A stretch of DNA of 25,369 bases, taken from contig JACOWJ010000020.1 of assembly GCA_016176845.1 (NCBI GenBank), positions 1 to 25,369 on the forward strand, read 5' to 3'. Numbering within the stretch: the first letter of the stretch is position 1; every line of letters starts with the position of its first letter. Positions 16,330-23,261 of this stretch are shown here, in pieces. Source of the DNA: Nitrospinota bacterium. Its GTDB lineage: Bacteria; 2-12-FULL-45-22; JACOWJ01. The position numbers were made by a program, and so were the translations under genes. A model generated the notes under the pieces. It was not told where the DNA came from and did no database searches. It worked only from the letters and a program-made list of their open reading frames with translations.

Positions 16330-16561
16330 GAATGTTCCTTCTTTAAAACCAAAAGAGCTTATCAGGCTGTTAGAGCATGCAGGCTGCGAATTTTATAGAG
16401 AAGGAAAGGGAGACCACCGGCTATATGTCCGTTATGTTGGAGATAAGAAAAGAGTAGTTCCTATTGACATGGGAGAAGTAGAATTATCAACTGCTTACGT
16501 GATACGAATTTTCCGACAATTTGGTTTTACCGACCATGAAATAGAAAAGATCCTGGAATAA
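16322..16561 (+). CDS. hicA: HicA-like mRNA interferase toxin
   Basis: HicA toxins are small dsRBD-fold RNases that cleave mRNA and need a conserved histidine. This 79-residue protein has the typical order [25 protein letters not shown] (H32 as the candidate catalytic residue), and a C-terminal helix ending D-H-E-I-E-K-I-L. The ATG at 16322 lies inside the last codons of the hicB-like gene (eight-base overlap). A TTG at 16304 would add only six residues. The stop TAA (16559-16561) overlaps an ATG at 16561 that is in frame with carB, so the module is wedged tightly between tsaC and carB. It is AT-rich like its partner. Confidence 0.82.
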   Translation: MPKNVPSLKPKELIRLLEHAGCEFYREGKGDHRLYVRYVGDKKRVVPIDMGEVELSTAYVIRIFRQFGFTDHEIEKILE

Positions 16562-16608
16562 TGCTGCAAAACGTGGGGGGAATGCCCCGCGAAAATGGAG
16601 AAAGATCG

Positions 16609-19600
16609 TTGCCCAAAAGAAGAGATATCCAGAAGATCCTCCTGATCGGTTCCGGGCCCATTGTCATCGGCCAGGCCTGCGAGTTTGACTACTCCGGCAC
16701 CCAAGCCTGCAAGGCCCTCAGGGAGGAGGGCTACCAGGTGGTCCTGATCAACAGCAATCCCGCCACCATCATGACCGACCCCGAGATGGCCGATCGCACT
16801 TACATCGAGCCGCTGACCCCCGATATGCTGGAGCGGGTGATCGACCGGGAGCGGCCGGACGCCCTGTTGCCGACCGTGGGAGGACAAACCGCCCTCAACC
16901 TGGCCGTGAGGTTGGCCGAGGGGGGGATGCTGGACCGCTATGGGGTGGAGCTGATCGGGGCCAAGCTGGAAGCCATCAAGAAGGCCGAGGATCGTGGGCT
17001 CTTCAAGGCGGCGATGGAGCGCATCTCCCTGGAGCTCCCCCAGAGCGGCTATGCCCACTCCACCGCCGAGGCCTGGCAGGTCCTTCCAGAAATCGGCTTT
17101 CCCGTGATCATCCGGCCCTCCTTCACGTTGGGAGGCACGGGCGGAAATATCGCTTACAACCGGCAAGAGTTCCAGGACTATATCGAATGGGGGCTGCAGG
17201 CCAGCCCCATCGGAGAGATCCTGATCGAGGAGTCCGTGATCGGCTGGAAGGAGTTCGAGTTGGAGGTGATGCGGGACCTGAAGGACAACGTGGTCATCAT
17301 CTGCTCCATCGAGAACTTCGACCCCATGGGGGTCCACACGGGCGATAGCATCACGGTCGCCCCTGCCCAGACCCTCAGCGACAAAGAGTACCAGATCATG
17401 AGGAATGCCGCCATCGCCATCATCCGTGAGATCGGGGTGGAGACGGGCGGCTCAAACATCCAGTTCGCCGTCGATCCATGCAGCGGCCGCCTGGTGGTCA
17501 TCGAGATGAATCCCCGGGTGTCGCGCAGCTCGGCCCTGGCCTCCAAGGCCACCGGATTTCCCATCGCCAAGATCGCTGCCAAACTGGCCGTGGGCTACAC
17601 CCTGGACGAGATCCCCAACGATATCACCCGGGAGACCCCGGCCTCCTTCGAGCCCACCATCGACTACTGTGTAGTCAAGTTCCCCCGCTTCGCCTTCGAG
17701 AAGTTCCCCCAGGCCGATCAGACGCTCACCACCCAGATGAAATCGGTGGGAGAGGTGATGGCGATCGGCCGGACCTTCAAGGAGGCCCTCCAGAAGGCGA
17801 TCCGCTCCCTGGAGATCGACCGCTATGGTTTGGAGACCCCGACGGCTCTCCAGGGCCTCTCTGCCGAGAAGAAGGCCGAGTTGCTGCGGGAGGGGCTGCG
17901 GGTCCCCAACTGGGAGCGGGTCTGGCACATCGCCGAGGCCTTCCGCAGCGGCTGGGAGGTGGAACGCATCCATGAGCTCACGGGAATCGATCCATGGTTC
18001 CTCCACAACATCCGGGAGATCGTCGAGATGGAGGAGCAATTGGGATCTGCAGATAGCCGCCAGCTTGTAATGGCCTATCTGGAAGCTCCTCCCATCTCCG
18101 CTCTTCAGGCCGGAGAGGCCCCTGACGCCCCCTTCGGGGGCGAATCGGAAATTGAAGATGGCAAATTGGAAATTGGAAATTTGCACTTTCCAATTTCCAA
18201 TTTGCCATGGAGCGAAGCGACCCGGGAGGATTTTAAATTAGGGGACAGGGAACAGGGAATAGGGTATAGGAACTCCCCCCTATCTCTTGCTCATGGTCCC
18301 GCATTCATCGAAAAAGAAAATTCCTATACGATCAAGTTAGCGATCCGGGAAGCCAAGGAGTACGGCTTCTCCGACCGCCGCCTGGCCGGGCTCTGGGGGG
18401 TCCGGGAGGGAGAGGTGCGCAAGCTCCGAGAGGCGGCAGGAATCCGCGCCACTTTCAACCGGGTGGATACCTGCGCGGCCGAGTTTGAAGCCTACACCCC
18501 TTACCTCTATTCCACGTATGAGCGGGAGTGCGAGGCCCGGCCCACCGATCGGAAAAAGATCGTCATCCTGGGAGGAGGACCCAACCGGATCGGCCAGGGG
18601 ATCGAGTTCGACTACTGCTGCGTCCACGCGGCTTACGCCCTGAAGGAGCTCGGCTATGAGACCCTCATGGTCAACTGCAATCCGGAGACCGTCAGCACCG
18701 ATTACGACACCTCCGATCGGCTGTACTTCGAGCCCCTGACGCTGGAGGATGTCCTGAACATCGTCTCGGTCGAGCGACCCGAAGGGGTGATCGTCCAGTT
18801 CGGAGGGCAGACCCCTTTGAAGCTGGCCGTTCCCCTGGAGCGAGCCGGGGTAAGGATCCTGGGGACCTCCCCCGACAGCATCGACCGGGCTGAGGACCGC
18901 CAGCGCTTCAAACTGCTGCTGGAAAAGCTGGGCTTGCGCCAGCCCGAAAGCGGCACGGCCCTCTCTTTCGAGGCGGCCCGGGAGATCGCCAAGAGAATCG
19001 GCTACCCGGTCCTGGTCCGCCCCTCCTACGTCCTGGGGGGAAGGGCCATGGAGATCGTCCACGAGGAGGTCGGCCTGGAGAAATACATGGCCCGGGCGGT
19101 AACCGCCTCTCCGGAACACCCCGTCCTGATCGACAAGTTCCTCCAGGATGCCATCGAGGTCGATGTGGATGCCATCGCGGACACGGAGCGGGTGGTGATC
19201 GGGGGAATCATGGAGCATATCGAGGAGGCGGGGATCCACTCCGGCGACAGCGCCTGTTCACTTCCGCCCTATTCCCTGTCGGCCGATCTAATCGACCAGA
19301 TGCGGGAGCAGACCCATCTCCTGGCCCGAGAGCTGGGGGTCATCGGCCTGATCAACATCCAGTTCGCCATTCAGAAACAAGAAGTCTACATCCTGGAGGT
19401 CAACCCGCGGGCCTCACGCACCATCCCCTTCGTCAGCAAGGCGATCGGGGTGCCCCTGGCGAAGCTGGCCGCCAAGGTGATGGCGGGGGTGACCCTGGAG
19501 AGGCTGGGCTTGACCGAGGAGAAGAGGATCCAGCACATTGCCGTCAAGGAAGCCGTCTTCCCCTTCATCAAGTTTCCGGGGGTGGACACCCTGCTGGGGC

Positions 19601-20127
19601 CCGAAATGAAATCGACCGGAGAGGTGATGGGAATCGATTGGGGCTTCGGCCAGGCCTTCGCCAAATCCCAGCTTTGCACCGATGGGGGGCTGCCCCAGGG
19701 AGGAATCGTCTTCATCAGCGTCAAGGACGAGGACAAGCCGGCGGCCGTCGAAATCGCCCGGCAGTTGGTGGCGTTGGGCTTCGAGATCGTGGCCACCCGT
19801 GGCACCGCCGCACATTTAAGGGCCGCAGGGATCGAGGTCCAAACGGTCCTCAAGGTGATCGAAGGACGGCCCAACATCGTCGATCGGATCAAGAACGGGG
19901 AGATCTCGTTGGTCATCAACACCCCGAGCGGTCGAGATTCTCAGCGGGACTCCTACAGCATTCGCCGGGCCGCGCTGGTCCATCACCTCCCTTATTGCAC
20001 CACCATCCCGGGCTCCTTCGCCGCAGCTCAAGGCATCAAGGCGGTCCTGGAGGGAAAGCTGGCGGTCCTCTCTCTCCAAGAATACCACCGGCATGCTGCG
20101 AATGCCGAATTGAAAATTGAAAATTGA
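16609..20127 (+). CDS. carB: Carbamoyl-phosphate synthase large subunit with large repeat-derived insert
   Basis: CarB makes carbamoyl phosphate from bicarbonate, glutamine-derived ammonia and two ATP, for pyrimidine and arginine synthesis. Both ATP-grasp halves are intact, with [17 protein letters not shown] near the N-terminus and [15 protein letters not shown] in the second half. A C-terminal MGS-like allosteric domain starts near [11 protein letters not shown]. The start is set at the TTG at 16609 (GGAG eight bases upstream; P-K-R-x-D-I-Q-K-I-L is the family N-terminus), giving 1172 residues. The in-frame ATGs at 16561 and 16582 lack a well-spaced SD. This is about 100 more than E. coli CarB (1073). 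The excess lies between MEEQL and [11 protein letters not shown] (residues 479-578), in the oligomerisation region, and is encoded by interspersed repeats. The last residues (AELKIEN) also come from a repeat. There is no carA nearby. Confidence 0.95.
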   Translation: MPKRRDIQKILLIGSGPIVIGQACEFDYSGTQACKALREEGYQVVLINSNPATIMTDPEMADRTYIEPLTPDMLERVIDRERPDALLPTVGGQTALNLAVRLAEGGMLDRYGVELIGAKLEAIKKAEDRGLFKAAMERISLELPQSGYAHSTAEAWQVLPEIGFPVIIRPSFTLGGTGGNIAYNRQEFQDYIEWGLQASPIGEILIEESVIGWKEFELEVMRDLKDNVVIICSIENFDPMGVHTGDSITVAPAQTLSDKEYQIMRNAAIAIIREIGVETGGSNIQFAVDPCSGRLVVIEMNPRVSRSSALASKATGFPIAKIAAKLAVGYTLDEIPNDITRETPASFEPTIDYCVVKFPRFAFEKFPQADQTLTTQMKSVGEVMAIGRTFKEALQKAIRSLEIDRYGLETPTALQGLSAEKKAELLREGLRVPNWERVWHIAEAFRSGWEVERIHELTGIDPWFLHNIREIVEMEEQLGSADSRQLVMAYLEAPPISALQAGEAPDAPFGGESEIEDGKLEIGNLHFPISNLPWSEATREDFKLGDREQGIGYRNSPLSLAHGPAFIEKENSYTIKLAIREAKEYGFSDRRLAGLWGVREGEVRKLREAAGIRATFNRVDTCAAEFEAYTPYLYSTYERECEARPTDRKKIVILGGGPNRIGQGIEFDYCCVHAAYALKELGYETLMVNCNPETVSTDYDTSDRLYFEPLTLEDVLNIVSVERPEGVIVQFGGQTPLKLAVPLERAGVRILGTSPDSIDRAEDRQRFKLLLEKLGLRQPESGTALSFEAAREIAKRIGYPVLVRPSYVLGGRAMEIVHEEVGLEKYMARAVTASPEHPVLIDKFLQDAIEVDVDAIADTERVVIGGIMEHIEEAGIHSGDSACSLPPYSLSADLIDQMREQTHLLARELGVIGLINIQFAIQKQEVYILEVNPRASRTIPFVSKAIGVPLAKLAAKVMAGVTLERLGLTEEKRIQHIAVKEAVFPFIKFPGVDTLLGPEMKSTGEVMGIDWGFGQAFAKSQLCTDGGLPQGGIVFISVKDEDKPAAVEIARQLVALGFEIVATRGTAAHLRAAGIEVQTVLKVIEGRPNIVDRIKNGEISLVINTPSGRDSQRDSYSIRRAALVHHLPYCTTIPGSFAAAQGIKAVLEGKLAVLSLQEYHRHAANAELKIEN
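18126..18208. repeat. Interspersed repeat type I inside carB, with a 22-bp perfect hairpin
   Basis: This copy has the same layout as the def-fmt spacer element: a CGCCCCC/GGGGGCG hairpin (18126-18132 and 18136-18142), then the GGAAATTG-type run. Here the run folds into a perfect 22-base stem (18158-18179 with 18187-18208, beginning ATGGCAAATTGG) around a seven-base loop. It is read in frame as part of CarB (about residues 506-533). Confidence 0.88.
18232..18340. repeat. Interspersed repeat type III inside carB
   Basis: The left 26 bases (18232-18257) are identical to the ffh leader element at 6354-6379. The right end repeats AAATTCCT (18318-18325) and CGATCAAGTTAG (18329-18340). The interior is longer and different but again carries a small hairpin, ATAGG (18266-18270) with CCTAT (18279-18283). 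It encodes about residues 542-577 of CarB without a stop codon. Confidence 0.85.
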
Positions 20128-20140
20128 AAATTTTAAAATG
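20107..20140. repeat. AATTGAAAATT run at the carB end and next gene's start
   Basis: Three or more tandem ATTGAAAA units starting GAATTGAAAATTGAAAATT, identical in their first 19 bases to 2310-2328. They contain the carB stop codon (20125-20127) and the bases just before the ATG of the following gene. They are followed by a CTCGC-GAA-GCGAG hairpin (20153-20165), mirroring the hairpin-plus-run layout of the other copies. Confidence 0.75.
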
Positions 20141-20380
20141 GAAGGAACTACTCTCGCGAAGCGAGTCGCCGTCTTTCCCACCACCCACCAAACCCTCCAG
20201 GCCGAAAAGCTGCTCAAGGGTAACGGAATCAAGGTCAGGCCGGTGCTCAAGCCGCGCCGGATCGCCACCGAGTGTGGCATGGCCCTGGAGTTTGACGCCG
20301 CCGAAGAGGAGACGATCGTTCGTCTCTGCCAGGAGCGAAAGCTGGCGCTGGTGGGGATCTATCCGGTCGAGGGCTCATAA
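20138..20380 (+). CDS. DUF3343 family protein (putative Se/S carrier-like)
   Basis: An 80-residue protein resembling DUF3343, a small family described as putative selenium/sulfur carrier-like. Visible features are the VAVFPTTHQTLQAEKLLKG helix-strand start, V-R-P-V-L-K-P-R-R-I-A-T-E-C-G-M-A-L with the conserved CG pair near residue 47, and a D-A-A-E-E-E-T-I helix. The ATG at 20138 is ten bases after the carB stop and has no SD because the upstream bases are an AT repeat, so expression may depend on coupling to carB. An in-frame TTG at 20117 also lacks an SD. No selenium metabolism gene is nearby, so the role stays open. Confidence 0.75.
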   Translation: MEGTTLAKRVAVFPTTHQTLQAEKLLKGNGIKVRPVLKPRRIATECGMALEFDAAEEETIVRLCQERKLALVGIYPVEGS

Positions 20381-20663
20381 GCTCTCTCCTCCTGCGTTTT
20401 TCGTGCGCTCTCCAGCGGATCTACCCCCGGCGTTGCGTCAAACGGAGGGGGCCATGATCTTGGACCTGTGGAAAACTTTCCCCTGATCCGACCCCTTAGA
20501 CCCAAACGGGAGGGACCCGATCTCTCATTCGTAACCCACTGAAATACAAAGTTTTTCCCCCTCTTCCCTTCTTTCCCTTCCCCTTTCTTTCGCCCGAGGG
20601 CGGAGTAGAAGGAGATTTAGGATGAATTTTATGCACAATTTTTCCACAGTCCTGGGCCCTTGG
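20381..20663. other. Non-coding stretch with scattered DnaA-box-like sites
   Basis: About 280 bases without a supportable gene. There is a long pyrimidine-rich run (about 20545-20592). It contains one perfect match to TTATNCACA (20629-20637), a TTTTCCACA one mismatch from the DnaA box (20640-20648), and the same nonamer on the other strand (TGTGGAAAA, 20467-20475). I see no AT-rich unwinding element or 13-mer array, so an origin is not supported. Confidence 0.35.
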
Positions 20664-20764
20664 CATTTTCATGCTCATCCACCATGCGCCCCTGAAGCAC
20701 CCAAGCCCATGAAAATGGCTTACGACACTCCCTCTCCCCTTGGGGAGAGGGTTGGGGTGAGGGG
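20664..20764. repeat. Interspersed repeat type II upstream of the Fnr-like gene
   Basis: Two nested hairpins. CATTTTCATG (20664-20673) pairs with CATGAAAATG (20708-20717), and CCCTCTCCCC (20730-20739) pairs with GGGGAGAGGG (20742-20751). TTGGGGTGAGGGG follows. The right 67 bases match the copy at 14640-14707. The left part, reversed, matches 2361-2399. It ends 18 bases before a promoter -35 box. Confidence 0.85.
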
Positions 20765-20782
20765 ACATTTTCGTATCAAACC

Positions 20783-20811
20783 TTGACGAAATCCCCCCTT
20801 TTCGCTAAACT
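20783..20811 (+). promoter_or_regulatory. Candidate sigma-70 promoter for the Crp/Fnr gene
   Basis: TTGACG (20783-20788), a 17-base spacer and TAAACT (20806-20811, four of six -10 bases). It predicts a leader of about 58 bases. The leader holds a hairpin AAGCCGC...GCGGTTT (about 20833-20854) and ends in the strong SD TGGAGGTAAG (20858-20867). No full Fnr box (TTGAT-N4-ATCAA) is visible nearby, though ATCAA occurs at 20775-20779. Confidence 0.6.
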
Positions 20812-20875
20812 CTTGAACAATACGAGTAAAAAAAGCCGCTTGGGAGGGCGGTTTCTGTGGAGGTAAGATAGGCCC

Positions 20876-21568
20876 ATGGATTCTCAATGTCAGATCTGCA
20901 CGGCTAGAGGGAGCACCATCTTCTCCGACCTTGCCCCAGAGGACCTGCGGCGGGTTGGCAAGTTGCTCCGTCTTCACCGGTACAAGAGACACCAAGTCAT
21001 CTTCATGGAAGGGGACGTAGGTCACTCGATTTATCTCATCAAGGGTGGGGCCGTGAAGATCTCCCGGGCCCTGATGGATGGCCGAGAGCAGAGCCTGAGG
21101 ATCCTCGGACCAGGGGATATCCTGGGCTGGGAGGCCTTGTTCGAAGAGGGATACAACGTGACCGCGGAAAGCCTTTGGGAATCGGAGATCTGCTCCATTG
21201 CCCAGGGCGACCTGGCCAGGCTCTTGGCAGCCCACCCCATCATCAATTGGAAGGTGTTGAAGGCCCTCTTCAGCGAATTGATGAAGGCCCAGGAGAAGAT
21301 CCTGGACTTGGGACTGAAGAACGCCCGGGAAAGGGTGGCCACGCTGCTGCTTTCCATCCCCCAGCCCTGCTGCCGCCAAGAGCTCAAAGGCCAAAAACAT
21401 CCCTTTTCCTTATCTCGCCGCGAGATCTCGGAGCTGATCGGGATCGCCCAGGAGACCGTCAGCCGGGTCCTGAGCGAATTGCGCCAGGACGAGATCATCG
21501 AGCTCCAGGGCCGGGATATCCTGATCTTGGACCGGCAAAGGCTGGGAGAGCTGGCCGGCCTATTGTAG
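20876..21568 (+). CDS. Crp/Fnr family transcriptional regulator
   Basis: A 230-residue regulator with a cyclic-nucleotide-binding-like sensor domain (about 14-125), a dimer helix (about 126-155) and a Crp-type winged HTH (about 155-230). The recognition helix carries E193, S196 and R197 (ETVSR), the residues by which E. coli FNR reads TTGAT, so an FNR-like target site is predicted. The N-terminus has a C5-x-x-C8 pair, and C106 lies in the sensor, but the full four-cysteine FNR pattern is not present. A [4Fe-4S] sensor is therefore uncertain; redox or other ligand sensing is possible. The ATG at 20876 is fixed by TGGAGGTAAG and an in-frame stop at 20864. Its 3' end overlaps rsmG (opposite strand) by nine bases. 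Confidence 0.9.
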   Translation: MDSQCQICTARGSTIFSDLAPEDLRRVGKLLRLHRYKRHQVIFMEGDVGHSIYLIKGGAVKISRALMDGREQSLRILGPGDILGWEALFEEGYNVTAESLWESEICSIAQGDLARLLAAHPIINWKVLKALFSELMKAQEKILDLGLKNARERVATLLLSIPQPCCRQELKGQKHPFSLSRREISELIGIAQETVSRVLSELRQDEIIELQGRDILILDRQRLGELAGLL

Positions 21569-22318
21569 TAATGAATGCAATGAAGCAGTGCCTACGCCGT
21601 TTTTTTTTACCACCAGCAGGTTGAACCTTGTGCCCTTTGGCGGCAACTCGACGGGGATCACCTTCTCCATCCGGGCCTGATAATCGGCCAGGGCCCGGGC
21701 TGCGGCCTGGCCCTCTTCCTCCACCTCCTCCCCCTTTTGGACGACCAGGCTTCCGCCGACCTTGAGCAAAGGGAGAGAAAAGGGGATGACCTTCCCCACC
21801 TTTCCAACGGCGCGGCAGAGGATCAGGTCAAAACTGCCCAGATAATTCCCTTCTCGGATTAACGCCTCAGAACGTTGGGCCTCGTAACGGACCCCCTCCA
21901 ACCCCAAGATCCGGCCGATATGCTTCAGGAAAGCCGCCTTTTTCTGGCTGGCCTCGATCAGCGTAAGGCAAATCTCCGGGCGGTAGATCTTGATGGGCAG
22001 CCCGGGAAAGCCGGCCCCAGCCCCCAGGTCCGCCACTTCCAGGCCGGGGGCCGGCTCGAAGGCGCGCAAGAAGGCCAGCGAGCCCAAAAAATGTTTCGCG
22101 ATGATCTCCTCCTCCCGTCGCAGGGAGGTGAGGTTGATCCTTTGGTTCCACTTGAGCAGCTCCCTCAGGTAGACCAGGAGCTGCTCTTTTTGCCCCATCT
22201 CCAAAGGGAAACCCGCCAATTTGAACCAATCCCAGGGGTTCCCTGCGATAACCGAATTGTGCCGTAAACCGACATGATCAAGCAAAGTTGACCACTCCCG
22301 GGCATAAAAAAGAACCAT
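21560..22318 (-). CDS. rsmG: 16S rRNA (guanine-527-N7)-methyltransferase RsmG
   Basis: RsmG (GidB) methylates N7 of G527 in 16S rRNA; loss gives low-level streptomycin resistance in many bacteria. From the ATG at 22318 the product has 252 residues, about 40 more than usual. The SAM loop DLGAGAGFPGLP is at 97-108, and KWNQRINLTSLR near 56-67 is the typical N-terminal motif. The first 30 or so residues come from an interspersed repeat (22264-22346) and are not conserved. An alternative TTG start near 22285 with GGGAG upstream is plausible. Near the C-terminus a T9 run (21600-21608, + strand) is a potential slippage site, and the last residues overlap the Fnr-like gene. No mnmG or parAB is adjacent in this window. 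Confidence 0.93.
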   Translation of the reverse strand: MVLFYAREWSTLLDHVGLRHNSVIAGNPWDWFKLAGFPLEMGQKEQLLVYLRELLKWNQRINLTSLRREEEIIAKHFLGSLAFLRAFEPAPGLEVADLGAGAGFPGLPIKIYRPEICLTLIEASQKKAAFLKHIGRILGLEGVRYEAQRSEALIREGNYLGSFDLILCRAVGKVGKVIPFSLPLLKVGGSLVVQKGEEVEEEGQAAARALADYQARMEKVIPVELPPKGTRFNLLVVKKNGVGTASLHSLLQ

Positions 22319-22346
22319 CGATAGACTTGGGCATTTTCACGGTAAA
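22264..22346. repeat. Interspersed repeat type IV, copy 1 (over the rsmG 5' end)
   Basis: About 80 bases running from AAACCGACATG to ATTTTCACGGTAAAA, similar along their whole length to 22775-22857, with the two ends nearly identical and the middle diverged. It covers the first part of the rsmG frame. Confidence 0.7.
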
Positions 22347-23012
22347 AATTCCCCCGACCCCGGCCTAAAGCCACTCCCCTGCCATCGACGTTACCAGACC
22401 ATCGCTGGACCCATCAAAGCCCGGCCTTTCCCTCTTTGTAACCGGCCAATACCCTAAAACCCAGTTTTAGTAAGCCTTTCCTGCGATTTTCAGGATTTCG
22501 GTATGACCATCTTTAACGATACTTGGCCATGTCGGTTTCAAGAAGACATGATCCCTTTCTCCGAGAGAGGCGTCGGGGGTGAGGTGGGGCCCTCCCCGGG
22601 CTACCCAGGCTGGGTCAGAATGGACATAGAAAAGATTGTATCCCCAGAAGGGAAGAGAAGCAAGCTGCCTTTTTGAGCCCCTATCCCTTACATGGGCAAT
22701 GAGGCCACAGCGCCGATTTGTGCTCTCTAGACGAACACCCCCGCAAGCGGCCTCTCAAGCCCAATCCACAAAAGCAGAAACCGACATGGCCAACCCAAGT
22801 TGGCCGCCTCCGCGAATGAAAATGGGCCTACAAGAGCCCTTGGTATTTTCACGGTAAAACCTTTGTCTGAGCGGCAGGGTGTTGGAGCGTACCCGCTTCC
22901 CACGAAGCCTGGCGGTTTTGCATCGGCAGGGGAAGCTTAAATGAGAGTTGAGCCAATGAGAGAACACGACTAAAAATATGCGAATTGTCCGATTTTTCGC
23001 ATTTTACAACCA
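22319..23012. other. Repeat-rich non-coding region between rsmG and intI
   Basis: No supportable gene. Open frames at 22636-22857 (+) and 22755-22967 (-) run through repeats and show no protein-like pattern. Contents: the end of repeat IV copy 1, a 16-base inverted fragment of it (TGGCCATGTCGGTTTC, 22525-22540), repeat IV copy 2 (22775-22857) and a small ATGCGAA/TTCGCAT hairpin (22978-23002) just before the intI promoter. Confidence 0.7.
22775..22857. repeat. Interspersed repeat type IV, copy 2
   Basis: Starts GAAACCGACATGGCCA (exact inverse of 22525-22540) and ends TATTTTCACGGTAAAA. Its right half can fold as GAAAAT-GGGC...GCCC...ATTTTC. It shares the pattern TTGG-ATTTTCA with repeat type II, so the two families may be related. 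Confidence 0.7.
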
Positions 23013-23041
23013 TTGACAAAAAGTTTTAAAAAGAGTAATCT
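23013..23041 (+). promoter_or_regulatory. Candidate promoter upstream of intI
   Basis: A perfect -35 TTGACA (23013-23018) with TAATCT (23036-23041) after 17 bases; the -10 is weak (three of six). The surrounding 60 bases are distinctly AT-rich. The predicted start is near 23048, right at the base of the first leader stem. No LexA-type palindrome of the kind described for mobile integrons is visible over it. Confidence 0.5.
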
Positions 23042-23044
23042 CAA

Positions 23045-23169
23045 TTCAGGTCGGAAAATCATGGGTCAAAGCGAACATTGCCTCTTGCCGACTCTGGATC
23101 GAGACAGCCGAGCTACCGAGTGTGCCATCGTTAAAGGTCACATCAAAGTGGGTCGGCTTTTTTATTTTT
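23045..23169 (+). ncRNA. Structured leader or small RNA ending in an intrinsic terminator, upstream of intI
   Basis: Two stems follow the predicted transcript start. Stem 1 pairs TTCAGGTCGG (23045-23054) with CCGACTCTGGA (23088-23098), with one bulge. Stem 2 is described separately as a terminator. Together they would give an RNA of about 120 bases, ending 92 bases before the intI start. It contains a 36-codon frame (ATG 23061 to TAG 23171) that passes through the terminator, so a leader-peptide attenuator is one option; an independent small RNA is another. I do not recognise a known riboswitch. The call is structural inference only. Confidence 0.4.
23106..23169 (+). terminator. Intrinsic-terminator-like hairpin in the intI leader
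   Basis: AGCCGA (23106-23111) pairs with TCGGCT (23153-23158). Inside it CTAC pairs with GTGG, and TGTGCC (23121-23126) pairs with GG-T-CACA (23136-23142) with one bulged base. A T6-A-T5 run follows immediately (23158-23169). This is the strongest terminator-like structure in the window, and it points toward intI. Confidence 0.7.
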
Positions 23170-23261
23170 AGGTGTACGGAAGCTTATTGGGGCAAATTTT
23201 CTCTGCGGAGCAACGCTTCCCTGGCGTCCATTCGGCCGCAAGGATGCAAGGACCCACGATC

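Noticed and set aside
20621-20800. 59-codon frame with a reasonable SD (GGAGAT)
   Set aside because: It reads straight through the palindromic repeat; the protein is compositionally odd and the frame is explained by the repeat.
22636-22857. 73-codon frame on the + strand (and 22755-22967 on the - strand)
   Set aside because: Both overlap repeat IV copy 2 and show no protein-like composition or good start signal.
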